From NCBI GenBank assembly GCA_003521145.1, contig DOTL01000015.1, positions 1 through 30,636 on the forward strand: a stretch of 30,636 nt of DNA, read 5' to 3'. This document shows, in pieces, positions 16,655-23,841 of the stretch. The notes under the pieces were generated by a model. That model did not search any database. It saw nothing but the letters and a program-made list of their open reading frames with translations, and had not been told where the DNA came from. Position numbers and translations under genes: made by a program. The stretch comes from Streptococcus sp. Its GTDB lineage: Bacteria; Bacillota; Bacilli; Lactobacillales; Streptococcaceae. The first letter of the stretch is position 1. Every line of letters begins with the position of its first letter.

Positions 16655-17071
16655 TTATGAGTGTACATCGTAAATTTTCAAGTTGAGTAGAAGATCTTCC
16701 TGAGTGGAGAAGACCTTGACATCCTGCTTGCCAGAGGTATTAAATCTGGATAGAGTGTAGGTTTGGTCATTGGGGAAGAAAATTTCCAAGCTACGATTGT
16801 CTGTAATAAGCGTCATAGTAAGATAATCAGTTTCCTTATAACGACTGTCAGCTTGATAACCTTGACCATTTCCCAAGAGTCCATCGTAATAGTAGGAAGA
16901 GGCAGTTTGGCTACCATCCATGCTGTTGTTCAGTTCAGCAGCATAAGCAGAGACCTGATAGGTACCACTTGTTATTTGGTAGGTGATTTTAACGTAATCA
17001 GAGCCTTGCCCGATATCAATGTAGATTTAGCCTCCTTCTTTCTTAATATTTGAAAAATGCAGTTGGTAATA
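16655..17071 (-). pseudogene. C-terminal remnant of a secreted or GH32-like (fructosidase) protein
   Basis: Reading the minus strand leftward from the junction near 17071 gives about 138 codons of plausible protein, interrupted by one TAA at 17027-17029 (between KKEGG and IYIDIGQG) and ending at 16655. Its longest ATG frame is 88 codons from 16921. The segment LITDNRSLEIFFPNDQ followed by alternating hydrophobic strands resembles the C-terminal beta-sandwich of GH32 beta-fructosidases, whose hallmark is D-x-S-x-x-E-x-F. That resemblance is weak and by eye, so the family is an inference. There is no N-terminus, catalytic module, signal peptide or promoter. Its head abuts the head-truncated ftf remnant on the other strand; a fructan-degrading neighbour of a fructan-making enzyme would make sense. 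Confidence 0.5.
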
Positions 17072-18335
17072 CGTTGTTAAGATGGGTAACAAGTATTACC
17101 TCTTCACCACTTCACGTATCAATAAATCTACGGATGCTGAAGGTACAGTGGCAGCGCGTGAAGCTGTCGGTGATGACGTTGTCATGCTCGGATTCGTATC
17201 AGATAGTCTCCGTGGAGAATATCGTCCACTTAATGGCTCAGGTGTGGTCTTGACAGCCTCTGTTCCAGCTGATTGGCGTACATCTACCTATTCTTATTAT
17301 GCGGTTCCTGTTGAAGGATCATCAGATACCCTCTTGGTTACTTCTTACATGACTAACCGTGGTGGAATTGCCGGTGCTGAGAATAAATCAACATGGGCAC
17401 CAAGCTTCCTCATCAAGATGAATGCAGATGATACTGCAGAAGTTTTTCCTAAGATGACGAATCAAGGGGACTGGATTTGGGATAAATCTAGTGAAAGCTT
17501 GGTACACGTAGCCGATCAAAACAGTGCTAAATTACCAAACGAGGACTTTAATGTAGCTTATTATGCAGTATCAGATTTTGGTCTTAAACCATATACTTAT
17601 CCTACAGTTGATAGTTCAACTGGCGTTTCTGAAGCTCACGGTGTCTTGACAGTAACTGTTAAAGATGGTGAAGATAAGAAGGCAGATAAGTCAGAAACAC
17701 CAGTAAGTCCAACAGAAGGTAATCTTTCTTTTGATGATAAGACTAATAAACCAGACACTTCTAAATCAGCGGACAATAATAAACCATCAGCTGATAAAGA
17801 AGATAAACCAACAAATCCTACGAATTCAGATTCTCCAGTTCCTACACCATTCCCATATTTCCTAGACCGCGCTGCTAATGATAACCATTCTTCGAATGAT
17901 CACCATGTAGAGGTTCCTGTGAAACCTTCAACAGAGGGTTCTGTGAGTGACCGTCATCCAGTAGCTCAAGCCACAGAGATTGCGTCACCAGTACCAGAGG
18001 CTATTGTAGTAACTGGACCAACTGTTTCAACGACTCCTGTTAAAGAAGAGTCTATCACTGAAACAGAAGCTCCAAAACCAGCTAAGTCTGAAGGGGAAGT
18101 TCAGTCTCACGGAGTAGCTAAAGCTGATGAAGTAACTAAGTCTGATGAGTCAAGTAAAGACAACAATACTAAAGTTGCTGCCAAACTTGCTACGACTCAT
18201 AAGACACCAAGTGATTCAGAAGGTTCAAATAGCAACATTCTTTCAATCTTGGCGACTATCTTTGCAGCCATTGCAAGTCTAGCTCTTCTTGGCTATGGTT
18301 TGGTCACAGGAAAGATTCATTTGCCTAAAAAATAA
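17070..18335 (+). pseudogene. ftf: Fructosyltransferase (GH68) remnant, 5'-truncated
   Basis: The open frame encodes the C-terminal part of a streptococcal fructosyltransferase (levansucrase, GH68), normally a secreted enzyme of over 900 residues in S. salivarius. Recognisable GH68 pieces follow ATG 17082: GNKYYLFTTSRIN, VMLGFVSDSLRGEYRPLN, YSYYAVPVEGSSDTLLVTSYMTNRGG, WAPSFLI and QGDWIWD. Then comes a P/S/T/D/K-rich wall-spanning stretch (about residues 195-370), a hydrophobic segment (about 385-410) and a short basic tail, with no LPXTG motif. Similarity starts at VVKMGNKYY, just after where GH68 enzymes have the DEIER acid/base motif, so signal peptide, nucleophile, transition-state aspartate and acid/base residue are all lost. 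The ATG has no ribosome binding site and no promoter lies upstream. Confidence 0.88.
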
Positions 18336-18342
18336 TCCTTTT

Positions 18343-18376
18343 AAAAAACGTTTGCAGTAAAGCAAGCGTTTTTTTT
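18343..18376 (+). terminator. Terminator after the ftf remnant
   Basis: AAAAAACGTTTGC (18343-18355) pairs with GCAAGCGTTTTTT (18362-18374, one wobble), followed by T. It is the original ftf terminator and insulates upp. Confidence 0.85.
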
Positions 18377-18383
18377 GCCTTTT

Positions 18384-18392
18384 TGATATAAT
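18384..18392 (+). promoter_or_regulatory. Extended -10 promoter of upp
   Basis: TGATATAAT (TGnTATAAT) lies 8 bases after the terminator T-run; no clear -35. The leader is about 25 nt. Confidence 0.6.
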
Positions 18393-18424
18393 GGAGTGAA
18401 TGTAAAGCAAAGGAAGAAACTATT

Positions 18425-19054
18425 ATGGGTAAATTTCAAGTTATTTCACATCCACTGATTCAACATAAACTTTCAATTCTCCGTCGTGAGGATACCTCTA
18501 CTAAGGACTTCCGTGAGTTAGTTGATGAGATTGCTATGCTCATGGGTTACGAAGTATCTCGTGACCTTCCACTCGAAGAGGTTGAAATTCAAACACCAAT
18601 TACAAAAACAGTACAAAAACAACTTTCTGGTAAGAAATTGGCGATTGTTCCAATCCTTCGTGCGGGTATTGGTATGGTCGATGGTTTCCTCAGCCTTGTA
18701 CCAGCAGCTAAAGTTGGTCATATTGGTATGTATCGTGACGAGGACACTCTTGAGCCAGTTGAGTACTTAGTAAAATTACCAGAAGACATTGATCAACGTC
18801 AGATCTTTGTAGTAGATCCAATGCTTGCAACTGGTGGTTCAGCAATCTTGGCAGTAGACTCACTTAAAAAACGTGGTGCAGCTAATATCAAGTTTGTTTG
18901 CTTGGTTGCAGCACCAGAAGGTGTCAAAAAATTGCAAGATGCTCACCCAGATATCGATATCTACACAGCATCTTTGGATGAGAAACTTAATGAAAACGGT
19001 TATATTGTTCCAGGTCTTGGAGATGCAGGTGACCGTCTATTTGGTACAAAATAG
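18425..19054 (+). CDS. upp: Uracil phosphoribosyltransferase
   Basis: This cytosolic salvage enzyme makes UMP from uracil and PRPP. The 209 residues show the family N-terminus KFQVISHPLIQHKLSILR, the conserved ILRAGIGMVDGF (about 79-90), and the PRPP-binding loop VDPMLATGGSA (about 131-141). The uracil-binding C-terminus is YIVPGLGDAGDRLFGTK. Length and motifs match Firmicutes Upp exactly. The start ATG 18425 follows AAAGGAAG (18408-18415). It has its own promoter and terminator and sits upstream of clpP, the arrangement seen in other streptococci. I see no PyrR-type attenuator in its short leader. Confidence 0.97.
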   Translation: MGKFQVISHPLIQHKLSILRREDTSTKDFRELVDEIAMLMGYEVSRDLPLEEVEIQTPITKTVQKQLSGKKLAIVPILRAGIGMVDGFLSLVPAAKVGHIGMYRDEDTLEPVEYLVKLPEDIDQRQIFVVDPMLATGGSAILAVDSLKKRGAANIKFVCLVAAPEGVKKLQDAHPDIDIYTASLDEKLNENGYIVPGLGDAGDRLFGTK

Positions 19055-19058
19055 GTTG

Positions 19059-19083
19059 AAAAAGGGAAAATTTCCCTTTTTTA
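19059..19083 (+). terminator. Terminator after upp
   Basis: AAAAAGGGAAA pairs with TTTCCCTTTTTT in a tight hairpin ending in a T-run. Confidence 0.85.
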
Positions 19084-19123
19084 CTAGATTAATAAGTTTC
19101 AAGTGAAATTGTTTTAGGGTGAT

Positions 19124-19150
19124 TTAGCACTCTTTTGAAAAGAGTGCTAA
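19124..19150 (+). promoter_or_regulatory. CIRCE element (HrcA operator) of clpP
   Basis: TTAGCACTC - 9 bases - GAGTGCTAA is an exact CIRCE inverted repeat (19124-19132 and 19142-19150). It lies 15 bases upstream of the clpP -35. HrcA binds this element in Gram-positive heat-shock genes. Confidence 0.95.
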
Positions 19151-19164
19151 GAACGATGTTTTTA

Positions 19165-19194
19165 TTTGACCTAATTTGACTAAAATCATATAAT
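19165..19194 (+). promoter_or_regulatory. clpP promoter with overlapping CtsR operator
   Basis: The -35 TTGACC (19166-19171), 17-base spacer and -10 TATAAT (19189-19194) form a near-ideal promoter. The direct heptads TTTGACC-TAA-TTTGACT (19165-19181), read on the minus strand as AGTCAAA-N3-GGTCAAA, are a CtsR box covering the -35. With the CIRCE just upstream, clpP belongs to the dual HrcA/CtsR class described for S. salivarius. Confidence 0.9.
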
Positions 19195-19226
19195 ATCATC
19201 AAGACAATATTAAAAGGAGGATTCAT

Positions 19227-19817
19227 ATGATTCCTGTAGTAATTGAACAAACATCACGCGGTGAGCGTTCTTATGATATTTACTCACGTTTGCTCAAGGA
19301 TCGTATCATCATGTTAACAGGTCCTGTTGAAGATAATATGGCAAACTCAATTATCGCCCAACTCTTGTTCTTGGATGCTCAAGACAACACAAAAGATATC
19401 TATCTTTATGTTAATACACCAGGTGGATCAGTTTCGGCAGGTCTTGCCATTGTTGATACAATGAACTTCATCAAGTCTGATGTTCAGACTATTGTTATGG
19501 GGATGGCGGCATCTATGGGAACAATTATCGCTTCAAGCGGTACAAAAGGTAAACGTTTCATGTTGCCAAATGCAGAGTACATGATTCACCAACCAATGGG
19601 TGGTACTGGTGGCGGTACGCAACAAACAGACATGGCTATCGCTGCTGAACACTTGCTCAAGACACGTAAAAACTTGGAGCAAATCTTGGCAGATAATTCT
19701 GGACAGCCAATTGAAAAAGTTCATGTAGACGCTGAACGTGACAATTGGATGAGTGCTCAAGAAACGCTTGAATATGGCTTTATTGATGAAATCATGGCTA
19801 ATAACCAATTAAAATAG
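19227..19817 (+). CDS. clpP: ATP-dependent Clp protease proteolytic subunit
   Basis: ClpP forms the tetradecameric serine peptidase chamber that works with Clp ATPases in protein quality control and regulated proteolysis. The 196 residues contain the catalytic triad: S96 in GMAASMG, H121 in YMIHQP, and D168 in HVDAERD. They also contain the Gly-rich handle segment MGGTGGGTQQTD (about 124-135). The N-terminus MIPVVIEQTSRGERSYDIYSR is the standard axial-loop region with little or no propeptide. Ribosome binding site AAAGGAGG (19212-19219) fixes ATG 19227. Regulation is unusually legible: CIRCE, CtsR box and a strong promoter all lie within 100 bases upstream. A terminator follows, so the gene is monocistronic. 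Confidence 0.98.
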   Translation: MIPVVIEQTSRGERSYDIYSRLLKDRIIMLTGPVEDNMANSIIAQLLFLDAQDNTKDIYLYVNTPGGSVSAGLAIVDTMNFIKSDVQTIVMGMAASMGTIIASSGTKGKRFMLPNAEYMIHQPMGGTGGGTQQTDMAIAAEHLLKTRKNLEQILADNSGQPIEKVHVDAERDNWMSAQETLEYGFIDEIMANNQLK

Positions 19818-19835
19818 ACTGAGCTTGTCTTAAAT

Positions 19836-19885
19836 AAAAGTCAGATGTAAATCGGTTGTATAAGGACCGTTTCATCTGGCTTTTT
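19836..19885 (+). terminator. Terminator after clpP
   Basis: Outer stem CAGATG/CATCTG (19842-19847, 19873-19878) and inner stem CGGT/ACCG (19853-19856, 19866-19869) precede a T-run. The extended -10 of ylbF starts two bases after the T-run. Confidence 0.8.
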
Positions 19886-19886
19886 G

Positions 19887-19895
19887 TGTTATAAT
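19887..19895 (+). promoter_or_regulatory. Extended -10 promoter of ylbF-ylbG, predicting a leaderless mRNA
   Basis: TGTTATAAT (TGnTATAAT) ends only 7 bases before ATG 19903, so transcription should start at or one to two bases before the start codon. Confidence 0.6.
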
Positions 19896-19902
19896 AGAAA
19901 AC

Positions 19903-20352
19903 ATGTTAATAATCAATGAGGAGTTGCTTGCGATTGATCAAGCTATAGAGTGTCTTGTTTCGTATTTTCTAAAGCTACCTGAGGTAGAGAATTATCGTTT
20001 AAAACGTCAGAAATTCGAAAATGACAGAGAACTTCAAGAGCAACTCTTTGCATTTCAAGAATTAAAAGATAGCTATGATGCTGCTAAGGCGTATGAGACT
20101 TTTAGACCAGATGTGAGAGAGTTGAAACGTCAGGTTTTGCGAATGAAGCGTCAAATTGATTTAAACGAGGTGGTTATTGGCTATCGTCAGGCAGAGTTCG
20201 ATTTACAGACTATTTTAGCCAATCTTGGTGAGGAGATTGCCCAAGCTGTTTCGGGTCAGATTTTTATTGATACTGGGCTACCTCTTGCCCCTCATAAACC
20301 ACATCATAAAAAGGGAGATACTAACATAAAGGAGAAGATGAGTCATGATTAA
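19903..20352 (+). CDS. ylbF: YlbF/RicF-family regulator
   Basis: A 149-residue, mostly alpha-helical protein of the YlbF/YmcA family. In B. subtilis YlbF (RicF) acts with YmcA and YaaT in a complex affecting RNase Y-dependent mRNA processing, competence and biofilm formation; function in streptococci is not settled. Family-like segments are ENYRLKRQKFENDRELQEQL (about 29-48), the FRPDVRELKRQVLRMKRQIDLNEVV helix pair, and YRQAEFDLQTILANLGEEIAQAVS. The C-terminus has a His/Lys-rich tail (HKPHHKKG) that may bind metal. No ribosome binding site precedes ATG 19903; the promoter predicts a leaderless transcript. It overlaps ylbG by 8 bases. Confidence 0.82.
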   Translation: MLIINEELLAIDQAIECLVSYFLKLPEVENYRLKRQKFENDRELQEQLFAFQELKDSYDAAKAYETFRPDVRELKRQVLRMKRQIDLNEVVIGYRQAEFDLQTILANLGEEIAQAVSGQIFIDTGLPLAPHKPHHKKGDTNIKEKMSHD

Positions 20353-20626
20353 GCGTCAAGGCATTATTGTTTATTTATACTATAATAGAGACTTACGTAA
20401 AATTGCCAAGTTTGGGGATATTGTCTACCATTCTTATAAGATGCGTTATGTGCACCTTTATGTAGATGTGGACAAGGTCAAGGATATTTTGAAAGAGCTC
20501 GATGGAATGAAAGCAGTGAAAAAAGTTCTGCCTTCTTACTATTCTGATATTGATATGGACTTTATAGGTAGTCTGGAACGTTACGACACCTCGGTCCCTG
20601 AACCGTTTAAGAACTTTTCTCTTTAA
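20345..20626 (+). CDS. ylbG: YlbG family protein (UPF0298 / DUF2129)
   Basis: A 93-residue small cytosolic protein of the YlbG family (DUF2129). The N-terminal RQGIIVYLYYNRDLRKIAKFG, then IVYHSYKMRYVHLYVD, and VKKVLPSYYSDIDMDF are characteristic of the family. No molecular function is established. It is encoded directly after ylbF with an 8-base overlap (ATG 20345 inside the ylbF end, preceded by AAGGAGAAGATG at about 20330-20341), so the two are translationally coupled, as in Bacillus. Its stop codon lies in the loop of the terminator. Confidence 0.88.
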   Translation: MIKRQGIIVYLYYNRDLRKIAKFGDIVYHSYKMRYVHLYVDVDKVKDILKELDGMKAVKKVLPSYYSDIDMDFIGSLERYDTSVPEPFKNFSL

Positions 20627-20645
20627 TAAGAGAAAAGTTTTTTTC
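20612..20645 (+). terminator. Terminator after ylbG
   Basis: AACTTTTCTC (20612-20621) pairs with GAGAAAAGTT (20630-20639), followed by T. The stem includes the last codons of ylbG. Confidence 0.85.
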
Positions 20646-20671
20646 TTTTTAAAGAGTTATTCTTAAAGTAA

Positions 20672-20685
20672 TGGAAACGATTACT
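20672..20685 (+). promoter_or_regulatory. Candidate cre (CcpA) site upstream of livJ
   Basis: TGGAAACGATTACT agrees with the cre pattern TGWAANCGNTNWCA at 12 of 14 positions. It is also embedded in an inverted repeat AGTAAT-N7-ATTACT (20667-20685). It is located about 25 bases upstream of the livJ -35. Confidence 0.4.
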
Positions 20686-20710
20686 GTCTCTAAAGCTTAG
20701 TTATGTGTAG

Positions 20711-20739
20711 TTGACAATTGTCTGATAATTCTGTAAGCT
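20711..20739 (+). promoter_or_regulatory. livJHMGF promoter with CodY box in the spacer
   Basis: The -35 TTGACA (20711-20716) and a -10 TAAGCT (20734-20739) have 17 bases between them. AATTGTCTGATAATT (20716-20730) matches the CodY consensus AATTTTCWGAAAATT at 13 of 15 positions and fills the spacer, so bound CodY would block RNA polymerase. The leader is about 36 nt, and AAGGAG (20769-20774) precedes the livJ ATG. Confidence 0.7.
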
Positions 20740-20781
20740 ATAAGATAGACTTTTTTTAAGAAAATATTAAGGAGAAATCTT

Positions 20782-21957
20782 ATGTCTAAAAAGATCACAC
20801 TTATTGTGTTAGCCTTTTTTGCTTCCATATTCTTGGTTGCCTGTGGCAAGTCACCAGATGTGACTGCTAATGCCAATGGTACTAGGATTGGCGATACCAT
20901 CAAAATTGGTGTTAACATGGAGTTGACAGGTGCCGTTGCAGCCTATGGTAAGACAGAGCAGAATGGTATTAAGTTGGCTGTTGATGAAATTAACAAAGCT
21001 GGTGGCGTCGATGGCAAAAAGCTTGAGCTTGTCACAAAAGATAATAAATCTGAAAATGCTGAAGCTTCAACATCTTCAACGAACTTGGCTATTCAGAGCA
21101 ATGTAAATGCTATCGTTGGTCCAGCGACATCAGGTGCTGTCGCTGCGGCTAGTCTCGTATCACAAAAAACAGGGGTTCCTTTGCTGACACCTTCAGGTAC
21201 GCAGGACGACCTTACGGTAGATGCTAAAGGTACGAAGAAATTCGTTTTCCGTACAACCTTCAAGGATAGCTACCAAGGTAAAGTTTTGGCAGCTTATTCT
21301 TACAATGATTTGAATGCTAAAAAAGTAGTTCTCTACTATGATAATACTTCAGATTATGCCAAAGGTATTGCGGATGAATTCAAGCGTGAATATAAAGGTC
21401 AAATCGTTACTGAAGCTACCTTTGCTTCAGGGGACAAGGACTATCAGTCAGCCTTGACTAAATTTAAAGACCTTGATTATGATGCGATTGTAATGCCTGG
21501 TTACTATACTGAGACTGGTATTGTAACTAAACAAGCACGTGACCTTGGAATTGATAAACCAATCCTTGGACCTGACGGATTCAGTGATGCGAAATTTACT
21601 GAGCTTGCAGGTAAAAAGAATGCTTCAAACGTCTACTATGTATCAGGATACTCAACAAATGTTGCTCTTTCTGACAAGACATCAGGTTTCATTGAAGCAT
21701 ATAAGAAAGCTTACAACACTGAACCAAATATGTTTGCTGCTCTAGCTTACGATTCTGTTTATATGATTGCAGAAGCATCAAAAGATGCGAAAACATCAGT
21801 TGATATTGCCGATAACTTAGCACATTTGAAAAACTTTGTCGGTGTTACTGGTAAAATGACGATTGATAAGGATCATAACCCTATTAAAGCAGCTCTTATG
21901 GTTAAAAGAGATAATGGTGAAGAAGTTTCAGCGGAAGCCGTTGAAATTGAAAAATAA
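20782..21957 (+). CDS. livJ: Branched-chain amino acid-binding lipoprotein LivJ
   Basis: The extracellular substrate-binding protein of a high-affinity leucine/isoleucine/valine ABC transporter. Of 391 residues, the first 20 form a lipoprotein signal (MSKK, hydrophobic core, lipobox LVAC) with lipidated C21. The mature part is a periplasmic-binding-protein type I fold: IKIGVNMELTGAVAAYGKTEQNG; INKAGGVDGKKLELVTKDNKS; IVGPATSGAVAAASLV, which lines the amino acid pocket; and later AALAYDSVYMIAEA. It heads the livJHMGF operon, immediately behind a promoter whose spacer carries a CodY box. Repression when branched-chain amino acids are plentiful is therefore expected. Confidence 0.95.
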   Translation: MSKKITLIVLAFFASIFLVACGKSPDVTANANGTRIGDTIKIGVNMELTGAVAAYGKTEQNGIKLAVDEINKAGGVDGKKLELVTKDNKSENAEASTSSTNLAIQSNVNAIVGPATSGAVAAASLVSQKTGVPLLTPSGTQDDLTVDAKGTKKFVFRTTFKDSYQGKVLAAYSYNDLNAKKVVLYYDNTSDYAKGIADEFKREYKGQIVTEATFASGDKDYQSALTKFKDLDYDAIVMPGYYTETGIVTKQARDLGIDKPILGPDGFSDAKFTELAGKKNASNVYYVSGYSTNVALSDKTSGFIEAYKKAYNTEPNMFAALAYDSVYMIAEASKDAKTSVDIADNLAHLKNFVGVTGKMTIDKDHNPIKAALMVKRDNGEEVSAEAVEIEK

Positions 21958-22000
21958 TCTGTTATCTATACTGAAAATGAACTAGAAAGTTTGGTTATAT

Positions 22001-22885
22001 ATGTTTTTTGAACAACTTCCCCAACAACTAGTCAATGGTATTATCTTGGGTAGTATCTATGCCCTACTTGCCCTTGGATATACCATGGTTTATGGGATTA
22101 TCAAATTGATTAACTTTGCCCATGGAGACATCTATATGATGGGTGCCTTCGTTGGTTACTATGCGATTAATAGCCTTGGAATGAATTTCTGGGTTGCTCT
22201 TGTCTTTGCTATGCTTGTCTGTGCAATTTTAGGGGTTGTCATTGAGTTCTTGGCTTATCGTCCGCTCCGTAATTCGACACGTATTTCTGCCTTGATTACA
22301 GCTATCGGTGTCTCATTCTTCCTTGAGTACATCATGGTTCTCTTTGTAGGTGCAGATACACGTTCATTCCCTCAAAAGATTGCAATTGAGACTTATCATC
22401 TTGGATCAATCTCTGTAACAAATGTGCAATTGCTTATCTTGGTAGTTGCTCTTGTCCTTATGGTTGCTCTTCAATTGATTGTTAAAAAGACTAAGATGGG
22501 TAAAGCTATGCGTGCCGTATCTGTAGACAGTGATGCAGCTGAATTGATGGGTATTAATGTAAATAACACTATCAGCTTCACTTTTGCTCTTGGATCATCA
22601 CTAGCAGGGGCAGCGGGTGTCCTTATTGGTCTTTACTATAACTCTATCGAACCTCTTATGGGTATGACACCAGGTATTAAAGCCTTTGTTGCCGCTGTTC
22701 TTGGTGGTATCGGTATTATCCCTGGTGCAGCACTTGGTGGATTTGTTATCGGTATTTTGGAGACATTATCAACTGCAATTGGTTTGTCAAGTTACCGTGA
22801 TGCCATCGTTTATGGTGTCTTGATCGTTATCCTTTTGGTTCGCCCAGCGGGTATCCTTGGTAAAAATGTGAAAGAGAAGGTGTAA
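22001..22885 (+). CDS. livH: Branched-chain amino acid ABC transporter permease LivH
   Basis: A 294-residue integral membrane protein with about 8 hydrophobic segments, one of two LivH/LivM permeases forming the channel. Family features are the N-terminal LVNGIILGSIYALLALGYTMVYGIIKLINFAHGDIYMMGAF and the coupling-helix region TKMGKAMRAVSVDSDAAELMGINVN (about 165-189), which contacts the ATPases. It begins 43 bases after livJ at ATG 22001, with a weak GAAAG about 13 bases upstream. livM follows after 3 bases. The larger livJ-livH gap has no terminator. Confidence 0.95.
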   Translation: MFFEQLPQQLVNGIILGSIYALLALGYTMVYGIIKLINFAHGDIYMMGAFVGYYAINSLGMNFWVALVFAMLVCAILGVVIEFLAYRPLRNSTRISALITAIGVSFFLEYIMVLFVGADTRSFPQKIAIETYHLGSISVTNVQLLILVVALVLMVALQLIVKKTKMGKAMRAVSVDSDAAELMGINVNNTISFTFALGSSLAGAAGVLIGLYYNSIEPLMGMTPGIKAFVAAVLGGIGIIPGAALGGFVIGILETLSTAIGLSSYRDAIVYGVLIVILLVRPAGILGKNVKEKV

Positions 22886-22888
22886 GAC

Positions 22889-23839
22889 ATGAAGAAAAAT
22901 CTAAAAGTAAACCTTATTTGGTTTGGTCTTATCATTGGACTCTTCCTTATCTTGAAGGGTCTTGAACTTTCAGGTATCATGAACCTTTACTACATCCAAA
23001 TCTTGATGGGGATTGGTATTTCAATCCTTATGGGACTTGGTACTAACTTGGTTCTTGGTTTCTCAGGGCAATTTACACTTGGACAAGCTGGTTTCATGGC
23101 AATTGGTGCCTATTCATCAGCTATCATCACTGGTATGATGCCGACATATGACGGTTTCTACCTCTCAATGGTTGTCGGTGTCATCATCGCAGCTATTGTT
23201 GCCCTTATCTTTGGTCTACCTACCCTTCGTTTGAAAGGTGACTACCTTGCCATTGCAACTCTTGGTATGGCTGAAATCATCCGTATCATTATCGTTAATG
23301 GTGGTGAATTGACCAATGGTGCCGCTGGTTTGACAGGTATCCTTCCTTATACTAGTTGGCCTGTAATTTATTTCTTTGTGGTAATCATTACAATTTTGGT
23401 GCTTAACTTCTTGCGTTCAGCAACGGGACGTCAAGCAATCACTCTTCGTGAAGATGAAATTGCTGCTGAGTCAATGGGTGTTAATGTCACAAAAATGAAG
23501 GTTCTTATCTTTGTTATTGGTGCCATGATTTCAGCGATTGCTGGTTCACTTTATGTCAGCTACATCGGTACAGTCGTGCCAAAAGATTTCACTATCATGA
23601 AATCAATTGATTACCTTATCATTGCCGTTCTTGGTGGACTTGGATCTATCACAGGTACTATCATTGCCGCTGTTGTTCTCGGTATTATCAATATGTTCCT
23701 CCAAAACGTTTCAAATCTTCGTATGATTATTTACGCCTTGGCTTTGATTCTTGTAATGCTCTTCCGTCCAGGTGGACTTCTTGGAACAAAAGAACTCTAT
23801 CTCTCAAAATTCTTCAATAAATCTAAGGAGGGCAAATAA
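22889..23839 (+). CDS. livM: Branched-chain amino acid ABC transporter permease LivM
   Basis: The second permease subunit, 316 residues with about 9-10 hydrophobic helices. Typical LivM elements are NLVLGFSGQFTLGQAGFMAIGAYSSA (about 52-77), LRLKGDYLAIATLGMAEIIRI, NLTNGAAGLTGI-like GGELTNGAAGLTGI, and the ATPase-contacting loop GRQAITLREDEIAAESMGVNV. It starts 3 bases after livH, with GAGAAGG inside the livH end as ribosome binding site, and ends 2 bases before livG. The tight spacing indicates one polycistronic transcript with the other Liv genes. Confidence 0.95.
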   Translation: MKKNLKVNLIWFGLIIGLFLILKGLELSGIMNLYYIQILMGIGISILMGLGTNLVLGFSGQFTLGQAGFMAIGAYSSAIITGMMPTYDGFYLSMVVGVIIAAIVALIFGLPTLRLKGDYLAIATLGMAEIIRIIIVNGGELTNGAAGLTGILPYTSWPVIYFFVVIITILVLNFLRSATGRQAITLREDEIAAESMGVNVTKMKVLIFVIGAMISAIAGSLYVSYIGTVVPKDFTIMKSIDYLIIAVLGGLGSITGTIIAAVVLGIINMFLQNVSNLRMIIYALALILVMLFRPGGLLGTKELYLSKFFNKSKEGK

Positions 23840-23841
23840 AA

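Noticed and set aside
17050..17253. 67-codon plus-strand frame over the ftf junction
   Set aside because: It is a shadow frame of the ftf remnant; the GH68 match is in the frame of 17082.
19124..19150. CIRCE repeat as a terminator for upp
   Set aside because: It lacks a T-run, matches the CIRCE arms exactly with a 9-base spacer, and upp already has a terminator at 19059-19083.
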